From NCBI GenBank assembly GCA_905339405.1, contig CAJPGC010000004.1:1-64000 (forward strand): 64,000 bases of DNA, given 5' to 3'. Numbering within the stretch: position 1 is the stretch's first letter; each line of letters begins with the position of its first letter. The notes beneath the pieces are model-generated. The model searched no databases, was not told where the DNA came from, and saw only the letters and a program-made list of their open reading frames with translations. Shown one piece after another: positions 17,759-24,793 of the stretch. Source of the stretch: an uncultured bacterium. Its GTDB lineage: Bacteria > Desulfobacterota > GWC2-55-46. Position numbers and translations under genes: made by a program.

Positions 17759-19075
17759 CTATGATTTTTCGGCGAAAAGGTCGTAATCGCCAACGTCGGT
17801 GACGATGGCCTCTATGATTTCCCCGGGGCGGGCTTCTGCTCCCTTTACATAGACCGCGCCGTCGACGTCCGGGGCCTGCGAGCTGGCCCTGCCCTTGAGG
17901 CCGTACTCGCTCATCCCCTCCACGAGCACCTTGACCGGCTTTCCGATTAAGCCCCTGTTACTCTCCAGGGATATCTCTCTCTGGGCGGCCATGAGGGCTT
18001 CATGGCGTCCGGCCTTTGTCTTCCTGGCCACCTGCCCCTTCATCGAATAGGCTGGCGTCCCCTCCTCGCGCGAATACATGAAAACGCCGAGACGGTCGAA
18101 CCTTACTGCTTCGACGAACGAGAGGAGCTCCTCGAAGTCTTTCGCCGTCTCCCCGGGGAAGCCGACGATGAGAGAGGTCCTGAGGGTAACGTCATCAAGC
18201 TCGCCTCTCAGTTTTTCGATGAGCCTTTCGACAGCCGCCCTCGTGTACTGCCTGTTCATGGCCTTCAATACCGGCGGGCTTATGTGCTGCAAGGGCAGGT
18301 CGATATAGCTCAGGACCTTCTCCTCGTTCTTCATTATCGATATGAGCCCGTCGGATATCCTGCCGGGGTAAAGATAAAGGAGCCTTATCCATTCCAGCCC
18401 TCTGACCTTCACGAGACGCTTAAGCAACGATTCGAGGGAGGCATCCCTGTCGCGGCCAAAAGAGGTCGTGTCCTGGGCTATGAGGTTTATCTCTTTTATG
18501 CCCTGGGCTGCAAGTTGTTCGGCCTCTTTTACGACCGACTCCTCGGACCTGCTCCTGAACTCGCCCCTTATGGAAGGTATGCTGCAATAGCTGCAGTGGT
18601 TCGAGCAGCCTTCGGCCACCTTGACGTAGGCGCTGTAGCCGGGGGTGGAGATTACCCTGGGGGTCGTGTAATCGTGGATGAAAGTGGGCAGGCCGACGAG
18701 GACCCGTTCCCTGAAGTCCTCTTTTATGGCCTCGGCTATCCTGTGGAATTCTCCGGTGCCGATGAAGCAGTCAACTTCGGGGAGGCTCTTGGCCAGGTCG
18801 TCCTTGTAGCGCTGGCTCAGGCACCCCGTGACGATGAGACGGCGGCACCTCGCGGTCTTCTTGTACTCGGCAAGGGCGAGGATGGCGTCAATCGACTCTT
18901 CTTTCGCGTCTCCTATGAAGCCGCAGGTGTTGACGATGAGTACGTCGGCCTCCTCTTCCTTTACGACGAGCTCGGCTCCGGCCTCTTTCAGGATGCCGAG
19001 CATCAACTCGGAGTCAACGAGGTTCTTGGCGCAGCCCAGGCTTACAAGGCATATCTTTGGGGCGTGGTCAGGCAT
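17759..19075 (-). CDS. rimO: Ribosomal protein S12 methylthiotransferase RimO
   Basis: Radical SAM enzyme that adds a methylthio group to a conserved aspartate of ribosomal protein S12. The 438-residue protein has the N-terminal MTTase domain with three Cys (VSLGCAKNLVDSE, NTCGF, VTGCLSQRY) binding the auxiliary cluster, the radical SAM motif CSNHCSYCSIP (Cys-x3-Cys-x2-Cys, about 155-165) and a C-terminal TRAM domain. The LGCAKNxVDSE signature separates RimO from MiaB. No clear ribosome site precedes the ATG. Confidence 0.97.
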   Translation of the reverse strand: MPDHAPKICLVSLGCAKNLVDSELMLGILKEAGAELVVKEEEADVLIVNTCGFIGDAKEESIDAILALAEYKKTARCRRLIVTGCLSQRYKDDLAKSLPEVDCFIGTGEFHRIAEAIKEDFRERVLVGLPTFIHDYTTPRVISTPGYSAYVKVAEGCSNHCSYCSIPSIRGEFRSRSEESVVKEAEQLAAQGIKEINLIAQDTTSFGRDRDASLESLLKRLVKVRGLEWIRLLYLYPGRISDGLISIMKNEEKVLSYIDLPLQHISPPVLKAMNRQYTRAAVERLIEKLRGELDDVTLRTSLIVGFPGETAKDFEELLSFVEAVRFDRLGVFMYSREEGTPAYSMKGQVARKTKAGRHEALMAAQREISLESNRGLIGKPVKVLVEGMSEYGLKGRASSQAPDVDGAVYVKGAEARPGEIIEAIVTDVGDYDLFAEKS

Positions 19076-19210
19076 AAGAAGGTTATTTTACCTTGAACAG
19101 GGGCGGGCGCGCAAGGCAAACAAGGGGAGTTACGGCCGGCAAAGCTCATAAACGGCCGCTCTCATATGCGGTAATCGCGGGGCTGCGCCCCGCAACGGGC
19201 GGCATAGGGG

Positions 19211-19232
19211 AAAAGCCGGAGGTCATCCGGCC
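19211..19232 (-). terminator. Terminator after the 59-residue ORF
   Basis: On the minus strand GCCGGA and TCCGGC pair around TGACC and are followed by TTTT. A second GC-rich hairpin (GCGGGGC/GCCCCGC, about 19178-19194) lies just beyond. Together they separate the small ORF from rimO. Confidence 0.65.
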
Positions 19233-19275
19233 AACGGGGTCGCGCAAAATTTTAGAGCGGGTGTTTTACTTCGGC

Positions 19276-19455
19276 TCAGCTCGCCTTCATCAGCTCCCTG
19301 TAGCCGTCCCTCAGGGTGTAGGCCAGCAGTATCGGGCAGCGGTAGTGCTCCTCTGAGTTGCAGTAGGCGTCGTAGTCGAAAAGCCTGGGCACCATGTTGC
19401 TTATCGAAGCGCTGCACACGGCCTGGTCGGAAAGGTACATGCATTTGCAATCCAT
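19276..19455 (-). CDS. Small Cys-rich protein (59 aa)
   Basis: Not assigned to a named family. The ATG at 19455 has AAGGAG 7 bases upstream, codons fit the genome's G/C-ending habit, and a terminator follows, so the gene is well supported. The protein begins MDCKC and has Cys at 3, 5, 14, 32 and 40, with a DAYCNSEEHYRCPI core and a helical C terminus. This arrangement (Cys pair, then YCxxxxHxxCP) looks like a small metal- or cluster-binding module. It stands alone between rimO and htpX with its own leader hairpin. Its function is unknown. Confidence 0.8.
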   Translation of the reverse strand: MDCKCMYLSDQAVCSASISNMVPRLFDYDAYCNSEEHYRCPILLAYTLRDGYRELMKAS

Positions 19456-19482
19456 CTTTTTTCTCCTTCTTTCTCTCGATTA

Positions 19483-19513
19483 TGCCCGTCTCCGGATGCG
19501 CTCGTGACGGGCA
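19483..19513 (-). promoter_or_regulatory. Leader hairpin of the 59-residue ORF
   Basis: TGCCCGTC (19483-19490) and GACGGGCA (19506-19513) form an 8-bp perfect stem with a 15-base loop, 28 bases upstream of the start codon. No T tract follows on the coding strand. The rest of the gap up to 19705 is AT-rich and shows nothing else assignable. Confidence 0.4.
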
Positions 19514-19705
19514 AATTAAGTAAAGCAGGTTTTCGCTTCTTTTCAAGTGGCGGACGCAAAATAATCTGACCCCTTGATTCCCTATCGGTGTATTTTCCTG
19601 CTTACTTTAAGAAAAAAATAAATGAAGGAAAAATAAACGGCGGCTGGTTTCATCAAAGAGTTTAAAAGCATGAAACTTAAGGTTCGGAAAACGCGGGAAA
19701 GAGGA

Positions 19706-19740
19706 CAAAAAAAAGGGGCGCTGTTTTCAGCGCCCCTTTG
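19706..19740 (-). terminator. Terminator after htpX
   Basis: GGGGCGCTG (19715-19723) pairs with CAGCGCCCC (19728-19736) around TTTT. On the minus strand the stem is followed by a run of eight T. It lies about 17 bases after the htpX stop. Confidence 0.92.
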
Positions 19741-19756
19741 AGAAAAGAAAAATATC

Positions 19757-20599
19757 TTACATGAGCCTCATCGACTCCAGCCTTGCTACCCTTTCCTCCA
19801 TCGGAGGGTGGGTGGAAAAAAGCTTCATCACGGAGCCGCCTGAAAGCGGGCTCACGATGAACATATGGCTCGTTGCCGGGTTGGCGTCCATCGGTATCCT
19901 GTGGGACGCCGCGTGGAGCTTGCGGAGCGCGTTCGCCAGGTAAAGCGGGTTCCCGGCTATCTGAGCGCCGCCCTGGTCGGCCTTGTACTCCCTCGAGCGG
20001 GATATTGCCATCTGCACCAGCATGGCCGCTATCGGACCGACTATCATCATGACGATGGCCGCTATGGGGCTTCCGCCCTCGCGGTCGTCGGACCTGCCGC
20101 CGAAGAGCATGGTCCATTGGGCCATCTGAGCCAGGTAGCTTATGGCCCCGGCAAAAGTCGCGGCTATCGTGCCCACGAGGATGTCCCTGTGCTTTATATG
20201 GGCCAGCTCATGCGCCAGTACGCCGTCGAGCTCTTCCCTGTTGAGTATCTTCAGTATGCCGGTCGTAACGGCCACGACGCCGTGGGCCGGGTTCCTTCCG
20301 GTGGCGAAGGCGTTGGGCTGCATCTGGTCCATTATGTAGACCTTGGGCATTGGAAGCCCGGCAGCCAGGGAAAGCCTCGCCACGCTCGAGTAGAGCTCCG
20401 GAGCCTCGGCTTCGGTCACCGGCTTGGCGCCGTACATCTTGAGGATTATCTTGTCGCTGAACCAGTAGCTCACGAAGTTCATGCCAAAGGCGATGAGAAG
20501 GGCGATGGTCATGCCAGACCTGCCGCCTATGACCGCGCCGGCCGCTACGAGCATCAGAGTGAGAGTTACCATGAGAACGACCGTCTTCACACCGTTCAT
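19757..20599 (-). CDS. htpX: Membrane zinc metalloprotease HtpX
   Basis: M48-family protease of the inner membrane that degrades damaged membrane proteins. The 280-residue protein has two N-terminal transmembrane helices, the zinc motif HELAH (in [14 protein letters not shown]), two further hydrophobic segments and the downstream Glu-containing helix [11 protein letters not shown]. The start at 20599 is chosen because everything upstream is a riboswitch leader with a terminator. GGAGG lies 12 bases upstream. It is expressed from its own promoter through the Mn2+ riboswitch at 20684-20775, so the protease is probably made when intracellular manganese is high. Confidence 0.95.
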   Translation of the reverse strand: MNGVKTVVLMVTLTLMLVAAGAVIGGRSGMTIALLIAFGMNFVSYWFSDKIILKMYGAKPVTEAEAPELYSSVARLSLAAGLPMPKVYIMDQMQPNAFATGRNPAHGVVAVTTGILKILNREELDGVLAHELAHIKHRDILVGTIAATFAGAISYLAQMAQWTMLFGGRSDDREGGSPIAAIVMMIVGPIAAMLVQMAISRSREYKADQGGAQIAGNPLYLANALRKLHAASHRIPMDANPATSHMFIVSPLSGGSVMKLFSTHPPMEERVARLESMRLM

Positions 20600-20637
20600 C
20601 TTCGTTTTTAGCCTCCTGCTTTGATGGTTATGGAAAT

Positions 20638-20693
20638 AAAAAAGACCCTTACCGCGGAAATACATTAGACAATGGATTCCCCCGGTAAAGGTC
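20638..20693 (-). terminator. Switchable terminator of the htpX riboswitch
   Basis: On the minus strand GACCTTTACC (20693-20684) pairs with GGTAAGGGTC (20653-20644) with one G-U pair, followed by TTTTTT (20643-20638). The same GACCTTTAC segment also closes helix P1 of the aptamer, so the two structures exclude each other. Metal binding would favour P1 and allow read-through into htpX. Confidence 0.85.
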
Positions 20694-20775
20694 TCGCTGT
20701 TAGACTCGCTAACCGGTGGCGCCGGGCCCTAAGGCCGTGCTGACGGCCGCGCACCGTTAAGCTACTCCCCTTTAC
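20684..20775 (-). ncRNA. yybP-ykoY (manganese) riboswitch upstream of htpX
   Basis: The minus strand carries the defining elements of the yybP-ykoY family: GTAAAGGGGAGTAGC at the 5' side (20775-20761), a GGCCGTCAGCACGGCC arm with the conserved GTCA, a GTTAG/CTAAC hairpin, and GCGAGACCTTTACC at the 3' side. P1 forms between GTAAAGG and CCTTTAC. Two further helices (TAACGGTG with CACCGGTTA, and the GGCC arm) complete the four-way-junction plan. Members sense Mn2+ and are ON switches. It begins right after a strong promoter and ends in a terminator switch. Confidence 0.93.
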
Positions 20776-20782
20776 GGCTAAA

Positions 20783-20811
20783 ATATTAACAGAATAATGC
20801 CCCAAAGTCAA
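20783..20811 (-). promoter_or_regulatory. Sigma-70 promoter of the riboswitch-htpX transcript
   Basis: On the minus strand TTGACT (20811-20806) and TAATAT (20788-20783) are separated by exactly 17 bases. The predicted start is near 20776, the first base of the aptamer. Confidence 0.82.
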
Positions 20812-20836
20812 TAGGGAGCCCCTTCGGGAGCTCTCC

Positions 20837-23614
20837 TCAGAGACTCCTGCGGTTGGCGATAACGCCCTTTACCGTCCTGCTGAGGTCGATTATCCTGTAA
20901 GGCTTGGCGATTACCGCGCTGAAGCCGAACCTGGCGTAATCGGACATTATGTCGTCGTTCGAGTAGCCGCTGGAGACTATGACCCTGGCCTCCGGGTCCA
21001 GCTCCAGGAGCCTTCTTACGGCCTCTTTACCGCCCATCCCGGCCGGTATCGTAAGGTCCATTATGACCGCGTCGAAAGGCCTGCCGGCCGTCATCTCCTG
21101 GCTGTATTTTGCCAGCGCCTCATGGCCGTTCCCGGCGAACTCAACCTCGTACCCCAACTCTTCGAGTATCGTCGCGGCCGCCTCCCTTACCATCTGCTCG
21201 TCATCCATCACGAGTATCCTGCCCTGGCCGCGCTCGAGCTCCTCTTCGACGCCCTCCCTCTCGGCCAGCGGTTTTCCGGTGACGGGAAGGTATATGCTGA
21301 AGGTCGTCCCAGCCCCGGGCCGGCTTTCCAGCTCGACGTAGCCGTCGTGGTTGCGTATGATCGAGTAGACGGTCGCGAGCCCCAGGCCAGAGCCCTCTCT
21401 TTTAGTGGTGAAGTACGGGTCAAAGACCTTGCCGATGTTCTCCTCTTCGATTCCCTTGCCGGTGTCCGAGACCTGGATGCGCAGGAACCTGCCGCCGCGC
21501 CCTTCGCCCTGGCCTTCCACGACCGAGGCCGATATCTTTATGATGCCGCCCTCGGCCATTGCCTGGTCCGCGTTAATGACGAGGTTGTGAATTACCTGGC
21601 TTATCTGCCCCTCGTCGGCCTCTACGGCCGGGAGGCAGCCGGGCATGGCCACCTCGCACTTTATGTTCGAGCCCCTCACGGAAAAACTCGCCGACTCCCT
21701 TATTATGGCGCTCAGGTCCACGGCCCTTTTCAGGGGGAGGCCTCCCTTCGAAAACGTGAGGAGCTGCTTTGTCAGGTCCTTTGCCCTGTGCGCCGCGTTG
21801 TCGGCGTCGATGAGGGGCTTGAATACCTTCGCGTCTTTTTCAGAAAGCAGCCTTGCGACCGAAAGGTTGCCGATTATCGCGGTGAGGAGGTTGTTGAAGT
21901 CGTGGGCTATGCCGCCCGCGAGCGTCCCGAGGGATTCGAGCTTGCTGGCCTTCAGGAGCTCTTCTTCCTTCTTTTTCCTTTCGGCGATGTCGCGCACCAG
22001 CAGTATCGCCGCCCTCTGACCATGCCAGAGCGTCTTTGAAGCAGCCATCTCCACAGGCACCAGCGCCCCGGCGGAGGTCTTGAGCTGGACCTCCTTGTGG
22101 CAGTACTGTCCGGAATCGAGAGATTCCCTGAGCCCGGGGCAACCCGTAACCTCCGCCACTTCGCCGAAGCCCATCTTGAGGAGACCTGCCTGAGCGCAAC
22201 CGGCCATCTCTGAAAAACGCCTGTTGGAGTAGATTATCCTGCAGTCACCCTCGAGAGAAACTATCGCTATGCCGTCGTTCGCGTTCTCCGAGAGGGCGCG
22301 GAAGTTCTGCTCGCTTTCGCGGAGCTCCTCCTCCATGCGCTTTCTTTCGGTAGTCTCCCTGAACGCGGCCAGAACGGCGGGCTGCTCCCCCCATGTGGTC
22401 GCAACAGTCCTCGCCTCGGCGTAAGCCTTGCCCCCGTCCTTCATCACCTCCACGTCCTTCGTGCCCAGGCCGCTGAGGAGGATGAAGAACTGCTTGCCTG
22501 CCAAATCCTGATACTTCGCGCCGAAAAGCTCCTCGGCGGCCCTGTTCATGAAAAACACGGTGTTGTCGCGTCCGGCCACGACTATCGCGTCGGCGCTCGT
22601 CTCCAGGAGCCGCCTGTAGTTCGCTTCCGACTCCTGGAGCTGCCTTGTCCTCTTTAATACCCTTTCCTCGAGGTTCTCGTTGAGGAGCTGAAGCTCCTTC
22701 TGGGTAGCCGTGAGCTCCCTGTTCTGCTGCACGGCGTTCTCATAGGTCGAAAGGAGGAAGGTCAATATCTGGCGCTTGCCTGATCTTATCCTGTACCTCT
22801 CCCCGGCGAAGCTCACCTCTATGCCGGAGGTGCCGTCCTCGTCCTTTCCCGCGGAACTGAGGAGCGCTTCTATCTTCGAAACAAGGCTGTGCTCCTCGAA
22901 AGGCTTGGTGAAAAACGCGTCAGCCACGACAGACGCCCTCTGGACGATATCTTTCCTGTCCATGAGAGAGGTTATGAGCACTACCGGCACGGCCCGGAGC
23001 GTTTCGTCGTGCTTTACCCTGTAGGCGAGCTCGTAACCGTCCATGACCGGCATGACTACGTCGCTTATTATCAGGTCTGGCGGCCTCTTGGCGGCAATGT
23101 CGAGGCATTCCTGCCCGTTCGAGGCTATTTCGACCGTATAACCCCTGCGCTCGAGCATGAACTTGAGCTGCTCGGCCTGCGTGGGGCTGTCTTCTGCGAT
23201 TATTATGCGGACGCCCTTTGCCCCGGCCTCCCTCTCCTTCCTGGCGGAGAGCATACCGTCTATCCTGGCGAGAAGGGCCTGGACGTTATACGGCTTCACG
23301 ACGAAGTCGTCGGCCCCGCACTCCATTCCCCTTACTACTTCCCTGGGGTCCGACAGCTGCGTCAGGAGTATGACCGGGACGGACTTCAGGCCGTCTCTTG
23401 CCTTCATGGACTTGCAGAACTCGAAGCCGTCCATCTCCGGCATTACGATATCGGCAAGCACCAGGGCGGGCTTTTCCTTTTCAAGCGCCTCAAGGGCTTC
23501 CTTGCCGCTGAACGCCAGGCGGCAGGCGTACCCGGCCTGCTTCAATGTCTCCTCTATCTGGCTCGCCTGGGTCGGGCTGTCCTCGACTACCAGTATGAAT
23601 CCCTTCAGGTCCAT
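20837..23614 (-). CDS. Hybrid kinase REC-REC-PAS-PAS-HK-REC at the end of the chemosensory operon
   Basis: Soluble 925-residue protein. Two tandem receivers come first (about 5-125, VVEDSPTQASQIEETL with phosphoacceptor in LADIVMPEMDG; about 137-262, IAEDSPTQAEQL with ISDVVMPVMDG). A coiled coil, two PAS domains (about 330-430 and 435-555), HisKA with GGIAHDFNNLL, HATPase (GKGIEEENIGKVF, GSGLGLATVYSI) and a third receiver (MDDEQMV, IMDLTIPAGMGG) follow. It starts 19 bases after cheB and takes the place that a diguanylate cyclase (WspR) holds in Wsp operons. The tandem N-terminal receivers would accept phosphate from CheA, and the kinase would pass the signal on. No DNA-binding or GGDEF output is present. 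Confidence 0.9.
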   Translation of the reverse strand: MDLKGFILVVEDSPTQASQIEETLKQAGYACRLAFSGKEALEALEKEKPALVLADIVMPEMDGFEFCKSMKARDGLKSVPVILLTQLSDPREVVRGMECGADDFVVKPYNVQALLARIDGMLSARKEREAGAKGVRIIIAEDSPTQAEQLKFMLERRGYTVEIASNGQECLDIAAKRPPDLIISDVVMPVMDGYELAYRVKHDETLRAVPVVLITSLMDRKDIVQRASVVADAFFTKPFEEHSLVSKIEALLSSAGKDEDGTSGIEVSFAGERYRIRSGKRQILTFLLSTYENAVQQNRELTATQKELQLLNENLEERVLKRTRQLQESEANYRRLLETSADAIVVAGRDNTVFFMNRAAEELFGAKYQDLAGKQFFILLSGLGTKDVEVMKDGGKAYAEARTVATTWGEQPAVLAAFRETTERKRMEEELRESEQNFRALSENANDGIAIVSLEGDCRIIYSNRRFSEMAGCAQAGLLKMGFGEVAEVTGCPGLRESLDSGQYCHKEVQLKTSAGALVPVEMAASKTLWHGQRAAILLVRDIAERKKKEEELLKASKLESLGTLAGGIAHDFNNLLTAIIGNLSVARLLSEKDAKVFKPLIDADNAAHRAKDLTKQLLTFSKGGLPLKRAVDLSAIIRESASFSVRGSNIKCEVAMPGCLPAVEADEGQISQVIHNLVINADQAMAEGGIIKISASVVEGQGEGRGGRFLRIQVSDTGKGIEEENIGKVFDPYFTTKREGSGLGLATVYSIIRNHDGYVELESRPGAGTTFSIYLPVTGKPLAEREGVEEELERGQGRILVMDDEQMVREAAATILEELGYEVEFAGNGHEALAKYSQEMTAGRPFDAVIMDLTIPAGMGGKEAVRRLLELDPEARVIVSSGYSNDDIMSDYARFGFSAVIAKPYRIIDLSRTVKGVIANRRSL

Positions 23615-23633
23615 GCCTCTGCCTCTGCCTTTT

Positions 23634-24722
23634 TCAAGCCTTTTCCCTCCCCCTCACGATGCCCTCTATTTTCGAGGGTATCCGTTCGGGCGCAAGCACG
23701 TAATCCACTCCCCCGAGCCTGGCGGCCTCACCCGGCATTCCGTAGACGACCGAGCTCTCCTTGTCCTGTATGACCGTCACCCCGCCCCTGTCTCTTATCC
23801 TCTTCATCTCCTCGGCACCGTCCTTGCCCATGCCGGTAAGGAGCACCGCGACGACCTCGCCGCCGAATGATTCGAGGGCCGAGCGGAAAAGAAATGATAC
23901 CGACGGCTTTATCCCGTTCTCGGGGGCGTCCGTGCTGAGGAAGAACCTGCCCGAGGGGTCCACGCCCATGTGATGGTCGTCAGGGGCGAAGTAGACGTGT
24001 CCGGCAAGCGCCCGCTCTCCGCCTTTCGCGAGGCTTATGGGCAGGCTTATGACGGCCCCGAGCCATTCGAGCATCCCCTCGATAAAGCCCTTTGTAATAT
24101 GCTGCACGACGAGTATTGGCGCGGGAAAGTCTGCCTTGAAGCCCGAGAGCACCGTCTGGAGGACGGGGGGGCCCCCGGTCGACGCGCCTATGAGGACCGC
24201 CTTGATGTTCCTCGCCTCTCCCATATGCTCTTTGGGCGCGAGCGGCAGGCGCCTGGTCCTTCGCCAGCGGCGCACCACCCTCACCTCGCTCATGAGCTTT
24301 ACTGTCTTTATGAGCTCAAACGTAGACCTCTCGTAATCGGCGTGCCCGAAGCCGGGCGGCTTTTCGACTATGGCCAGGGCGCCGGCTTCCATTGCGCGGA
24401 AGGACTGCTCCACCTGGTCCCTGTTGTAATTGGCGGAAACTATCACGATGGGGACCGGGTGCGTCTCCATTATCCTGCTCGTTGCCTCATGCCCGTCCAT
24501 GCCGGCCATCCTGATGTCCATCGTTATGACGTCAGGCCTGGACGCGCTCACGAACTCGACCGCCTCTTCGCCGCTTGAAGCCTCTCCTATGACCTTGATG
24601 GAAGGGTCTGACTCGAGTATGTGCCTCAGGTGCTGCCTTGCTACGATTGAATCATCTACTATGTATACGCTAATCAATTCCGTTCTGCCCGTTTCTCTGC
24701 CGCCCGGCATTGTCCTTACCAC
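23634..24722 (-). CDS. cheB: Chemotaxis-type methylesterase CheB
   Basis: Response-regulated glutamate methylesterase acting on the receptor. It has a receiver (VYIVDDSIVARQHL, ITMDIRMAGMDG) and a C-terminal esterase domain with catalytic triad Ser in IGASTGGPP, His in VVQHITKGF and Asp in LLTGMGKDGAEEM. Starts are uncertain: GTG at 24722, ATG at 24710 (AAGG just upstream) and TTG at 24677 are all in frame, and the receiver proper begins right after the last. In the Wsp system the counterpart is WspF. It lies between cheA and the hybrid kinase. Confidence 0.93.
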   Translation of the reverse strand: MVRTMPGGRETGRTELISVYIVDDSIVARQHLRHILESDPSIKVIGEASSGEEAVEFVSASRPDVITMDIRMAGMDGHEATSRIMETHPVPIVIVSANYNRDQVEQSFRAMEAGALAIVEKPPGFGHADYERSTFELIKTVKLMSEVRVVRRWRRTRRLPLAPKEHMGEARNIKAVLIGASTGGPPVLQTVLSGFKADFPAPILVVQHITKGFIEGMLEWLGAVISLPISLAKGGERALAGHVYFAPDDHHMGVDPSGRFFLSTDAPENGIKPSVSFLFRSALESFGGEVVAVLLTGMGKDGAEEMKRIRDRGGVTVIQDKESSVVYGMPGEAARLGGVDYVLAPERIPSKIEGIVRGREKA

Positions 24723-24793
24723 GAAGGGCTATTACCGGTAAAGCGGCCTTTCCTTGATTTATGCCGTCTTCGCGGCTCTCTTTTTTACCGCGC

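Noticed and set aside
19223-19546. 107-codon frame over the 59-residue small gene
   Set aside because: It is in another frame, lacks a ribosome site and runs through the terminator. The 59-residue frame has AAGGAG, a conserved-looking Cys pattern and normal codon use.
20600-20665. N-terminal extension of htpX
   Set aside because: These codons are the riboswitch terminator stem and T tract. HtpX proteins begin at the first transmembrane helix.
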